Source: Diphasiastrum complanatum
Taxonomy: Eukaryota > Streptophyta > Lycopodiopsida > Lycopodiales > Lycopodiaceae
Direction of reading: 5' to 3'
DNA: 64,000 nt
Assembly (NCBI GenBank): GCA_029204225.1
Contig: CM055102.1
Span: 11,359,245-11,423,244, forward strand
Made by a program: the position numbers and the translations under genes. Shown here one piece after another: positions 10,891 through 21,061 of the stretch; within the stretch, counting starts at the first letter, position 1, and each line of letters begins with the position of its first letter. Below the pieces are notes generated by a model that was given only the letters and a program-made list of their open reading frames with translations, ran no database searches and had not been told where the DNA came from.

Positions 10891-13269
10891 GTCTTTGTAG
10901 GTCCAAGCAAAGATATGTCGATATTTTCGCAGGAGCTTTTCAAGCCGTCTACATTGTTCGTGATTGAGAGGAGCTTCGACGTGAACAAGATATTCGTTGG
11001 TTTCATTTGGCTCACTCAGGGAAAGGGTTATGGTTTGTGCAGGGCCTTCGTAGGGTGAATTACCAGTTGGCTCACGTTGAGCTTGGGGTGATTGGATTGT
11101 GACATCCTCGATCGTATAGTCCTTAAAGTATGCAGGAACATCATGGGATGGAGATTCGAGGGGAGCCTTGCCTTTCTCTTGCCGGGATGGTGCTTGGAAT
11201 TTATTGGGATTGGTGTAGGACCAGAGGCAATCTCAGGAATTTCTCAAACAATGGTGAGGTCACCCGACGGTTGAATTTGAAGTGGTTTTTTCATTTTCTC
11301 TTTCATAGTATGACCACGTGGTTGAGGTTTTGGTGGTGGAGATGTGTGTGGATGAGGGACAGTTAGTATGTCATGGAGGATCTCGTCATCAATTTGAAAG
11401 ATAGTCTCCTCCACACAGAGATCCCATGGATAGTGTGGACGTTTGGGACGGTAGAATTTTGTCTTAGGTTTTTCGATTGCAACCTTGGCAACTGGTTCCA
11501 CCTTGGAAGCATGTTGCGGATAGGTCCTAAGATGTTCTCATCATCAATACATAAATCGTCTGATTCATTAGTAGGTAGCCATGCAACATTTAGCAAATCA
11601 TCATGGTGTGGAAGAATATCAATAAAATTGACATTGATGATAGGTGTATCCATATCAGATAATTGGTCGTAATCGATCGGGAGTGGAGAGGTACAATTAT
11701 CCTGATGCTAAACACAATAATCGACATTCACACAATCAATGGTAGCTAGACTATGACTCCAGTTTATGATATCAGTAGATTTAACATAATGACATTTTTC
11801 ATGGCTGGACTGGTATGGCTCAAATACTGAGTTGGTGGTTGAGGATCCCTCATCATGGATGTGTGAAGGTTTGAGTTTACTCGTTGAGTCAATGGTGACA
11901 GAACTGTCACGATTGTCAAAAGTGACTCGGCCTTTGCTCCAGTCATGAACGACTCGTGCATTGGTGAGCCACTGACGACCAAGTAGTAATTCATAAAAAT
12001 AGACATTATTAGGAATATCAAGTACTACAAGATCAACATAAAACTTGAGACCTCCTAGTTTGATCAGCACGTGCGGAAGGAAACCGGTAGGTCAGACCAC
12101 CCTTTAATCAGCCATCCGAAGCTGACAAGTAGATTTGGCTAGCTTGTTGCTCAAATTTCATTCCATCATGAGGGATGTGGAAATGATATTAACTCCGGAA
12201 CCTCCATCGAGTACTGCTAAAACTTCACGAGATTGATGATGGGTAGTTGGATTTTGATGTTGCCTCATTCGCTGAGTGGATTGGTTAGATGTAAGGGCAT
12301 TTCAGGCAACTCGTCAATAGTGGTGGTGGTATTGGATTGGATCTGTTGTTTCCACTGGCCAGCATGCTTCCAGAGTACATGGAAGGGAAGAGTGACATTG
12401 GCTTGTAGTAGATCTCCCGAAACTTTGGTACCTTCAAGGGTTTTGCTTTCAAAGGGCTTGGGAGGTACTTTATGGGAAGAGGAAGATTGTTGGTTGGCAT
12501 TGCGGATTTGCTGACGATACTCATGATGCAGCCGAATTTCTTCAGACGGGTGAGGGTAAACTATCGAGGTTAAATCATCACTTGGAGGAACAGCCTGTGG
12601 TTGAGTTTTGCTGGGTGCAAGTGTAGGGGCTTGGCGTTGGGTTTGTGCCCGAGTCAAGACCCAAGCAAGACGTGTTTTGATTGGTAAGGTTGTTACTTGC
12701 ACTGAACAGACAGTAGCGGCTGGCTTAGATCAGGATGGGCAGTCCTTCACGTGATGTTCAATACCACAGTTTTCACAAGCTGGGGGAAAGCGGAGTTTAT
12801 CTGGGCAACGAATACTAGGATGTTTACTTGCACAGATAAAGCATCCTTGTATATTGCAGGCAGTTGATGTGCGACAAAGACAACTTGGTTTGGATTGTAA
12901 GCTTGGGCATTGGGATCCACTGGTTGAGCATTAGAATCATAGGTATAATAAACAACCATTTCAGTAGAGTACTGTGGTTGAGTATTGTCTTCCACATAGT
13001 AGGTGGCCAGATCGATGGTATTCGAATCAAGATAATGGATAGTGTTTTGTGGGGTAGGTTGGTTAACAACAAACTGCTGTCATGGGGATTGGTATTGATT
13101 TGGTGCAGGTGGTCGTGGTTGGTAAACCCCTGGTCGTGGCACAGGTTGTTGTGGCGGTAAGGACGGTAAGCTCGATAGATGGTGGGTCTGGTGGCTGCTG
13201 AGAAATGATTTCGCAATTGAGGTCATTCATTAGCAGTGTGATGCTGTGAGCAGATTGGACACCATACAT
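10891..13269 (-). pseudogene. Gypsy-1 gag C-terminus, protease and linker
   Basis: Three zinc knuckles can be read on the minus strand: CPICSQHHTANE near 13250 (final Cys lost to a stop), CFICASKHPSIRC near 12835, and CENCGIEHHVKDC near 12770. A retropepsin-like region follows near 12220-11950, with LDGGSGVNII in place of the common DTGA, then LLGRQWLTNARVVHDW. Between protease and RT is an acidic linker (11653-10900). Upstream gag, the primer site and the end of LTR3 are missing. Frames are broken in several places. Confidence 0.75.
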
Positions 13270-13884
13270 ATAAAAATCCTTGCTAAGACAAACCCAACTA
13301 GCAAGGTTGCTAAACTAAGACCTAAATTAACACCCAGAGGGTTTGAAAGATAAGTTGCGACTAACTAAATAAACCAATAAAAACATGCCACAATAAGCCA
13401 ATGAAAGGAGACAAGAGGAGGCCCAAGCACCTTCCCTCAAGCTATGCACCTTCCAATGGGAACACAAAGAAATAGAATGATCATCTCAATAGAGAACAAT
13501 TTAGCATAATCTCAGAGTGTTGTTTACAATGCAAATACCTCTCCTTTTATGGCAAGGAGGGCTTCCATAAGTGTCTACCAACTTATGGGACTAATCTATT
13601 TCTAGCCTTTCTAGAACTTCTAACTTAGGATTTAGAACTTCAAATTTCTTAACTTAGGAAAATTTAAGATAAAATATTTCTAATCTTAAGTTTCCTAAGT
13701 CTAAGTTCTAAATCTAAGTTTAAGCTTTTTTATTATTATTTAAGCTTCTACTCATGGACTTACAAAACACATGCCATAGCTGAAGTTGATTGACAGATAC
13801 TCATACGTGGTCTTACAAAACACATGCCACGGAGTTTTATTTTTATTTTTTATTTTTTTATTTGTGTTAGCACAATTGCTAACA
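13270..13884 (-). repeat. Gypsy-1 LTR3, U5-truncated
   Basis: Minus-oriented LTR matching LTR2 from its U3 start (TGTTAGCAATTG at 13884) to 13270, where it breaks. About the last 190 bp, including U5, are missing along with the primer site. The adjoining AAGTT at 13885-13889 is the right target-site duplication. Confidence 0.85.
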
Positions 13885-14020
13885 AAGTTACATGGCTTCA
13901 GGGACAGACTTTGTTATTTATTGCCAGTGTATTGGAGATGAATACCTTGAGCTTACAAACTTTGGTGGTCACGCCGTGTTGGATACAACAATTTTAAAAA
14001 AAATGCATGGATTGTCCGCC

Positions 14021-14241
14021 CCCCACGATATCACCACACAGATTCTATTCATCCCACGACATCTCGCATGGATTTCATTCATCCCACAACACCTCACGCA
14101 GATTCTACTATGGATTCTATTCATTCCACGATGTCACCACACATAGATTCTATCTATCTTATGACACCTCACATCGATTCTATCCATCCCACGATACCTC
14201 ACATCAATTCTATCCATCCCACATCACCTCACATACCTTGT
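14021..14241. repeat. Minisatellite, about 30-bp unit, about seven copies
   Basis: Degenerate tandem units of about 30 bp share cores such as CACCTCACA, GATTCTAT and CCATCCCACGA. Copies vary by substitution and by one longer unit. Reading frames across it (13892-14286) are a by-product of the repeat and show no conserved protein. Confidence 0.75.
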
Positions 14242-15744
14242 GTAGAATCTTCTCTTCTTCCTATCCTATCTAGATTTACTCCTTAAAAAAAAAAGCACGA
14301 CTTGGACGCATTTTGACAAGATTTGAAAATGAACAACCAAATTTATGTATTGTTGGCTTATCCAAGAAAGTTTTAAATTCATTGACTGAGTCTCCCCTTT
14401 CTCCCTACCTAGAAGCATTGGTTAAGCCCTTTGATAGAAAGAAATATTCATGTTGGCCTGATGGAGTACATGTCATACTATACCAACAAGGTTAATATAG
14501 ATTTTGTAGTAAATAATGTCGAACCCATAGAGGATAGCGTTAGAAAGTTATGTATTTGGTACAATTATGATTTATTTCGAGTGAAGTGGATTTGGGCGTT
14601 ATTCGGGTTGTCAACATACACTAGAAAGTAACCACTATTACTTGTGTTTGGGGTGTGTAGTGTTAATAATTTCAAAACAACAGTCTTGCCGCTATTAAAT
14701 CGAATGAAATACGTTCTACAAATGAGATGTTATTAGAGTAGTACAGCAGTACTACACTCCGACTGATTAAGGCATCAACCGAGAGTCGAGAAATGTTCGA
14801 TGCATTCGTGTTTGTGTAGACAATTAGTTAATTGCATTCGCGAACTGTTCGTTTCTAGACAAAAGTCCTCAACAACTTAGGTCCAAAGTTACGGTTAAAG
14901 AACACAAAGAGTTCTTGAGTACGTTAGAAACTTATGTCAGTTACAAGCAAGAACACAGATCAAAGACTCAATTCTTTAGACAGAGACTGACATCTCAGAT
15001 ATATACATACAGTTTTATCAATTATTGTGCTAGACTGTACCAAATGTAGACTTTATTCGAGTGCCGAAAAGAAAGTGTTCGTGACAGACGAATAAGAGGA
15101 TTTTAAGACAGTTCCTTAGAGCATATCTACGAACATACAACAAACGACTATAATGCGCTAGAGAGTCTATCTGACCAGAGAGTAATTCATGTAATGCATT
15201 AGAGATTGCTAGTAGACTCAGGATCACTCACACTCAACAGTGTGGAGAACAGAGATAAGAGAGAATAAACCTCAACACTCTATTCACTTTCTTCAACCTC
15301 TCACAAATACATAAACTCTTTCTCTCTCGGTGATCGAGACTCAAGCGTGTGATCAATATATGTTCTATGGAACGAACAAACACACCTATAAAACTACAGG
15401 TGCGTCGCTTCCATGAAAAGGTCTAGTTAACAATTAGGTTGAATGTATGTTCAATTATACCATAAGAGGTATATTTAAGTAAGAGTTAAAATTACTCTAG
15501 TTTAACATGTCGATTCATATTTAGTCGTTCCGCGTAGATGACCCAGTAAAGGCTTATCCAAGACAACATTTCGTTTTTAGAGGTCTTGCCCTTAAATACA
15601 AGATAAGCCTTTAGGAGATATATTCTTGTAAAATGACTTAGGCCTCTTCATGGTTTATATTTATCTAGCTCATATCTTCATTTTCGAGTATATCATGCCA
15701 TATTTAGGTCGATATTCAATATTTAACAATTTCGTGGCATCACA
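14242..15744 (-). repeat. Probable 3' LTR of gypsy-2 plus unassigned sequence
   Basis: On the minus strand an LTR-like start, TGTGATGCCACGAAATTG, lies at 15744 right after a polypurine tract. Sequence to the left looks like an LTR with a transcribed 5' region (GAGAGAAAGAG and a CT-rich stretch near 15240-15340). I could not fix the outer end because no second LTR was found. Bases 14242-14700 hold nothing I recognise. Confidence 0.45.
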
Positions 15745-15760
15745 TATCCCCTTCCTCAAA
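15745..15760 (-). other. Polypurine tract of gypsy-2
   Basis: The minus strand reads TTTGAGGAAGGGGATA immediately before the TGTGATG LTR start. This is the normal plus-strand primer position in a gypsy element. Confidence 0.65.
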
Positions 15761-16099
15761 TGCGAAACGTCCTCGTAAACATATAATCTTTATTTCGAGG
15801 ATCATTTGTGAATCATTCTGTTCTTCATATATTTGTTAAGGTGAAAAGATATTTTTTCATATGTTTCTTTCTTTATATATTTCTTCTAATTTAGAGACAT
15901 ATGACTTTGCTGCTTCTTGAATTGAATAGGTTGATTGGAGTTGATCGTTGAATTATTGACGACAACAGGAATCAAACTTCAAAACATCTTCAAAATTTCA
16001 AAGATTCAGTGTTCAGCATTACATAGAAACATCACCATTACATAGGCAAAAATGAATCGAGCCTTGGCTGAAGTGTCAGATGGAGTTTCGTCTTCATCC

Positions 16100-17062
16100 G
16101 AGGCGCTTGAATTCTTCTACTTCTATGAGGTTGAAGTAGAGACTGGTTTTGTTGATTTAGCAATAGCAGGTTCATCCGTATCCATGGCAATGGCAGTGGC
16201 AGTGGCAGTGGCACCATCAACGTCCATAGTAGTTATAGGTGCTACTTGGATTGGCGGCGAAAGTGCTGTTGTGGTGGTTGTGGCAAGCATGGTCAGAAGA
16301 CTGAATAGGTCGACTGGTGTTGGGGGCAACAGTCTTCCCATCAACAAACATTTCTCCTGATCATTTAAGACTCCAAAATGCTCACACAGATGCGAGACAT
16401 GTGCTCCGACTGCCAAAAATTTCTCGTGTTTGATCCACCTCAAAAATGCCTTGTATGCAATGATGCCAAAGCATACAAGATTGTCAGCTAAAGCGTCCAA
16501 TAAATACCCAAAATTTTGCATCGAAATAGTAGCATCCGCATCCGTCAAAAAGGTAACTTGGTTGGTGTATTTACAAAATATTTGAATGTAGCATCCTTGA
16601 TCATAGAAATTTTGTAGCCCTTTGTAGGTACGAAGCAGTTGCTCATACGATATTTATCTTCGTCCACAACATCTCTTTCGTAGAAATGACTTTACCATCA
16701 AGTGGCAAAGCCAGAGTTGTGGAGAATACTTCCTCCGAGACAGTAAAAAACTTGTCTCGCACATGAACTTTAAAATCAACATCAGATACTGAGTAGATGG
16801 AATTCACGAACTCAATACTGGCTTCAGAAAGGATGATTGATGGTTCCACTTTCAAGCTTCCCAACCTGCATTGATCCAGAAAGGACTGGATTGATGTCAG
16901 TTGGATTCTTGCGTGTGCTTTCCAGTTGATAGAAGAGCTGGATCCAGAAGCCATTCTGTCAAATAAAGGACAAAAGCTCCGCAGATCACAACATGTCGTA
17001 ATAGAATGCTTGATCGCAAAGACAGTGATCGTAAGTAACAAAAGAAAGCATAAAAAACGCAA
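16100..17062 (-). pseudogene. Extra ORF downstream of gypsy-2 pol, unknown function
   Basis: Two minus-strand frames, 17062-16643 and 16548-16123, probably derive from one protein. A likely start is the internal Met at about 16953 (MASGSSSSINWKAHARIQL). The longer 17062 frame prefixes a 17-residue hydrophobic run (MRFLCFLLLLTITVFAI) that could resemble a signal or membrane segment. The segment VRDKFFTVSEEVFSTTLALP resembles the recurring 'F-x-V-x-x-E-x-x-x-x-x-L-x-L-P' pattern of plant transposon-associated proteins; this is a weak resemblance. Position (same strand, after pol, before the polypurine tract) is that of env-like or additional ORFs in plant gypsy elements. No fusion or envelope features are seen. 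Confidence 0.45.
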
Positions 17063-17334
17063 GAAGAATGTGTGAAAAGGAAAATAAAAAATGACTATGA
17101 TATGCAGTGGCGGTGTGGAAAGGATGACGATGTGTCATGATGACATGACATTTGTCATTTTCATTATTAAGGACGTGCATGGCTCAGAGTTTCAAAATAC
17201 GATTTGACATATCAGTCTTAATGATGGTAGGACCATTTATAAAATGAAAATAATAAGAAGAAAATAAATTCATTTTTATACGTAAAGCGTAACACGTGGG
17301 AGAAAATTTAACGTGTCCATCATCTTAAACAAAT

Positions 17335-18055
17335 GGATAAAAGTCTGTAGAAAGATTTTCGAATGATTTTCGAAAAGATGCTAGAAAGATTCTAAAAAGA
17401 TTTTCAAAAACATGCTAGGAGAGACTCTAGAAAGATTCTCGAAAAGATGCTAGAAAAATTCTAGAAAAATTCTCAAAAATGGTCCGCAGAAATTATAAGT
17501 TATTGGGTGAGTCTCGAAAAATTCTCCAAAGATTCTTTATTGATTCTCGAAGGATTTTCAAAATTTTCTTGAAAGAGGCTAGAAAAATTCTTGAAATTTT
17601 TTGGAAAGATTGTGGAAGGCGTTTAGAAAGATTCTCGAAAAGATTCTAAAATAGTCTTGACAAATTCTCGAAAAGAATCTCAAAAAATATGATAAAAGAA
17701 ACTCGTGAAACATTCTCGAAACGTTTTTTAGTAAAGGTGGTAGAAAATTTCTAGAAATATTTTTGGAAATGGAAATATAGTCGAAAATTTTTCAAAAAAT
17801 GGGAGAAAGATACTAGAAAATTACTGAAAACGCTGAGAAAGCAACTAGAAAAAGTTCTTGAGAAATTGGAGAAAGATGCTACAAACTTTCGCAAAAACTA
17901 GGAGGAAGATACTAGAAAAAATTCTCGAAAAGATGGAGAAAAATTCTTGAAAAAATACTAGAAAGTGCTAGAAAAATCACGAGCAATTCTAGAAAAGATA
18001 TGATAAAAGTCGCAAAAAAATCCAGAAAGAACCTAGAAAAGAATGAGAAGAAAAA
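17335..18055. repeat. Degenerate AGATTCTCGAAAAGATGCTA minisatellite
   Basis: About 720 bp are built from variants of one purine-rich word of roughly 20-25 bp (GCTAGAAAGATTCTCGAAAA and relatives), heavily diverged. It lies between the end of gypsy-2 pol and its extra ORF. No coding potential is visible. Confidence 0.75.
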
Positions 18056-18833
18056 AAAAAGTCTGATTAAAGATATTATTTCTTGAGTCTGGACCCATTA
18101 ATTTGTGTCGGTAATAGTTCGCCTTCAAGTGATTGGAGTTGAACAGAACCATTCTCGAACACTTATATAACTTTATAAGGTGCAAGCCATCTCATATGAA
18201 GTTTTCCAAGGAACTTTTGATGTCGACTGTCATAGATCAATGCAAAGTCATCAACTTTAAGATCACTTTTTCTGATACGACTATCATACAATTTCTTTCG
18301 TTGTTCCTGGATTTCCTCCGTTAATGTTTGTAAATTTGTACGAGCTTCAGATAGTTCTTCAATAGTCGTCAACCTTTTGTTAATACATTCTGCATATGTT
18401 CGTTGAGCTTGAATACGAAAAGTTGTCACCTCAAATTCAAAAGGTAAAATAGGATGCATACAGACGCAATTTTTTGGCGAGCATTTCTCAGTGAGCATGT
18501 CAAGGCGAGCAGAATTTGGCGAGCAATTTTAAGATACATTGTATGATTGTGAGCACTTCTCTAATATGAGGAATTATTTTTGGCGAGCAATATTATGATA
18601 GATTGTACGATGGCGAGCACTTCCTTAATATGAGAAATATTTTAATACTATTTTTTTTTTCTGGTTTTAGGAATGAAGGTGTGGCAACACATTGACGATT
18701 GGGTTTGAGCAAAGTACAATTTGTTTTAGGTTGTTTCTTTTTAGTTCAAGTTTATGAGCCAAATTGAATTGTTTGATTCAAACAATTTTTTAGTGGCGAA
18801 GCTTGACTATTGAAGGCTTTTGAACCATAGTTG

Positions 18834-18866
18834 CCCATTCTGAAACAAGTTCCATTTCAGAATGGG
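18834..18866. repeat. Perfect 12-bp inverted repeat
   Basis: CCCATTCTGAAA and TTTCAGAATGGG flank a 9-bp spacer inside the DNA transposon. It may be a relic of another small element; no function is assigned. Confidence 0.6.
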
Positions 18867-19106
18867 ACTCCAAAAAGAAATAAAACAAAAACATATATTT
18901 TTCACAAAGAAAATAAAAAACAACTACTTTGTAGACCTTGGTGTGAAGTCCAAATATCAGTTTTCTCTTGACATTGTACACATTTATAACTTGAAAATTG
19001 TACACATATGTACGAACATAAATCAGACTACAACTGTGGTTTTATTAGGCATCTACTTTCCAAATGCCACACTTGAAGATACTAGGCTTCGTAATTTTAG
19101 ACAAAG

Positions 19107-19410
19107 ACATTTTTTTTTCAATTTTTTTCTCGGGCCCCCCGGCGCTAATGCCCGGGTGCCCGAAAAAAAAATCTGCCCAAAAAAATTTTCAAAAAAAAAA
19201 AATTTCGAAATTTTTTTTTTCCCAAAATATTTTTTTTTTGAAATCTTTTTTCAAGCCCGAGAAAAAAATTTCGAATTTTATGTGTTCGAGAAAAAAAAAT
19301 TTGAAATATTTTTCTTAAAACAAAATGTGCCCGAGAAAAAAAAAATTCAGAAACAAAAATTTTGAAATTTTTTTTTCAAATTTTTTTTTTTCAAATTTTT
19401 TTTTTGGGCC
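19107..19410. repeat. Homopolymer-rich A/T block with repeated GCCCGAG islands
   Basis: Runs of A or T (8-13 bp) alternate with short GC islands such as GCCCGAGAAAAA. Several islands recur at irregular spacing. It lies inside the DNA transposon and is probably simple-sequence expansion. Frames across it (mostly Lys/Phe) are not genes. Confidence 0.65.
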
Positions 19411-19610
19411 GAAATACAAGAGGCTACCTCTCTTAGAAGCTCATTGATTACATTCATATTAATGCAACGTAGAGTAAGATTTGTCTTCTTCTTGTACCTT
19501 TGCAACTCTTGTCCACCTTGGGGCTCCTCCACCTTATCGAGCACAAGGCAAACAGGTCTTGGAGTATTAGCAATGACTCCATTCGAAGCTATTAGAGTTA
19601 ATGTTTAGAA
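19411..19610 (-). pseudogene. Copia gag scrap inside the DNA transposon
   Basis: The minus strand reads RYKKKTNLTLRCINMNVINE followed by LLREVASCISAQ. This aligns with the gag fragment of Copia-2 (RCNVALHCIKMNVANELLREV). It is short and without flanking LTRs, so it was either captured by the transposon or left by a nested insertion. Confidence 0.6.
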
Positions 19611-21061
19611 GAGTATCCCTAATGTTGTAATTTATGATTAACAATGATTATTGGGCCATGCTTGCGTGCATTTTATAGGGGCCTAAAAAGGCTAAAAAGT
19701 TGTCTCCACACATGTGGAAGTTGTTTCTCTGTGGAAGAATAGGCCTAGGTAATGGTCTCAAGCCCCTGAGCATACACAAAATCCTGAACGATAGATTATG
19801 TGCTTGCCAACTTGTCAACATTTAAATGAAAATCTATAACATCCAAACATAGTAGATTGCTACCTTTGTAGTCTTGATTATGTCATTAAAGCATAAAATG
19901 ATACTTGAATAGGTATAAAGTGAAAAGATTGGGATGAAGGGTGAGCAAATGATTGGGATGAAGGGCGAGCGGGTGCTCAAGATGCTCACCTTTGTCATGG
20001 AAACTGCTCGCTGAGAAATGCTCGCCAAAAATCATCCCCCGATGCATACCATAAGTAAGAAAATATGGTGTTTGCTTCGTCGTGATCTTTTTTGTATTTC
20101 GATAAGCCTAGAGAACTGAGGGTAATTTCTAATCCCAATCAGTCGCATCATGTGTGATAGTAATCTTGTTCAAGATCTTGCATAGTATTCCATTAGCTCT
20201 CTCAGTCAACCCGTTTGCTTTTGGATTATAAGGGGTTGTCTTTATGTGTTTAATCAAAAAGTATGTCGTCAGCAGCCATATTGTGTCATTTAGAAAATGT
20301 GTACCACGGTCACTTACTAGTTCAAGAGGACAACCATATCTTGTAATTATAGTTTTGAATAAAAATGCTGCGACAATTTTCGCATCGTTTCATTTTCGTC
20401 GCTTCCGCTTTGACGTTCTTTGTAGCATAATCCACTGCAACAAGAATATAATGACACTTAGTATGTCGAGTCTCGGGTTTGACTGGACCGACAAAGTCAA
20501 TCCCCCACTTTTCAAATGGTGCAAGAGGTAGTATTGGTGTCCTTTTGTTGGCTTTCCAGATCTCTGGCATTGATCACGCGAACGGATATAATTCAATACA
20601 TACTTGAACATAGTTGGCCAACTGTACTTGGCAGTCAATATTTTATTAATAATGTCCTTTAAAGCAAAGTGTTCGCTAGCATCCTCTGAATGTAAGGCTT
20701 GTACAACCTTTTTAATATCTTCAATTTCGAGACATCTTCTTAGTTGATGATCAGCACCAAGCTTGTACATAACATTGTTAATAATGGTATAAGGTGCTAC
20801 CTTATATTAAAAAACTGTCTTTTTCTCCAAATCATATCCAACCGAATATATCTAATCCTTGAGATAAGTAATGATATCAAAATATAACGAATTCGTGGAT
20901 GAGATTTTGAATAATTTTTTGTCTGGAAAATTATCATTAATTGGGTTTTCAACTTTTTTCGTGCTGAGTCACGATAAATAGTCAACATTCGTATGATATT
21001 TTCCTTGACGAAGTTCTACTTGAGAAGTGAATTCCTGCAGAAGTAGAACCCATCGAGCAAT

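Larger units (their letters stand above)
7391..13889 (-). mobile_element. Gypsy-1: aberrant Ty3/gypsy insertion with inverted LTR and tRNA junction
   Basis: The unit is AAGTT (7391-7395), LTR1 in + orientation, a tRNA-Asp copy, LTR2 in - orientation, a minus-strand gag-pol remnant, LTR3 in - orientation, then AAGTT (13885-13889). A perfect 5-bp duplication around the whole 6489-bp block implies one integrase-type insertion. A normal element ends with U3 on one side and U5 on the other. Here both outer ends are U3 starts (TGTTAG). The U5 end of LTR2 points inward and is joined to LTR1 through the tRNA copy. Internal coding DNA is decayed: the integrase core is missing at LTR2, and U5, the primer site and the gag start are missing at LTR3. 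Confidence 0.85.
18462..20040. mobile_element. Non-autonomous DNA transposon with 9-bp target duplication (MULE-like)
   Basis: The 1579-bp insert is flanked by a perfect direct repeat GATGCATAC (18453-18461 and 20041-20049). Removing one copy restores the gypsy-2 integrase reading YGMHPILP. Subterminal inverted repeats of about 27 bp with one mismatch lie at 18471-18497 and about 20005-20031; both start TTTTTGGCGAGCATTTCTCA. The outermost nine bases of each end do not match. The octamer GGCGAGCA occurs five times in the left 160 bp (18476, 18504, 18518, 18582, 18612), with inverted and variant copies at the right end, as expected of transposase-binding repeats. No transposase is encoded. A 9-bp duplication is typical of Mutator-like elements. 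The interior carries a copia gag scrap. Confidence 0.8.
18060..20770 (-). pseudogene. Gypsy-2 integrase, split by a DNA transposon
   Basis: Read on the minus strand from 20770: an HHCC-type region, then KWGIDFVGPVKPETRHTK, YILVAVDYATK, ELVSDRGTHFLND and PKANGLTERANGILCKI. All three catalytic residues of the D,D,E triad are visible (GIDF, SDRG, TERA). The frame reaches YFLTYGMH at about 20050, is interrupted by a 1579-bp insertion, and resumes after it as PILPFEFEVTTFR through MRWLAPYKVI to ENGSVQLQSLEGELLPT, the usual C-terminal integrase tail ending near 18060. Point stops and small shifts remain (for example within 20400-20100). Confidence 0.88.

Noticed and set aside
17335-18055. CRISPR-like array
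   Set aside because: Units are contiguous and diverged with no unique spacers, and the genome is eukaryotic. It is a minisatellite.
18862-19365. 167-codon Lys/Phe-rich ORF
   Set aside because: It is produced by alternating A and T runs; no conserved motif.
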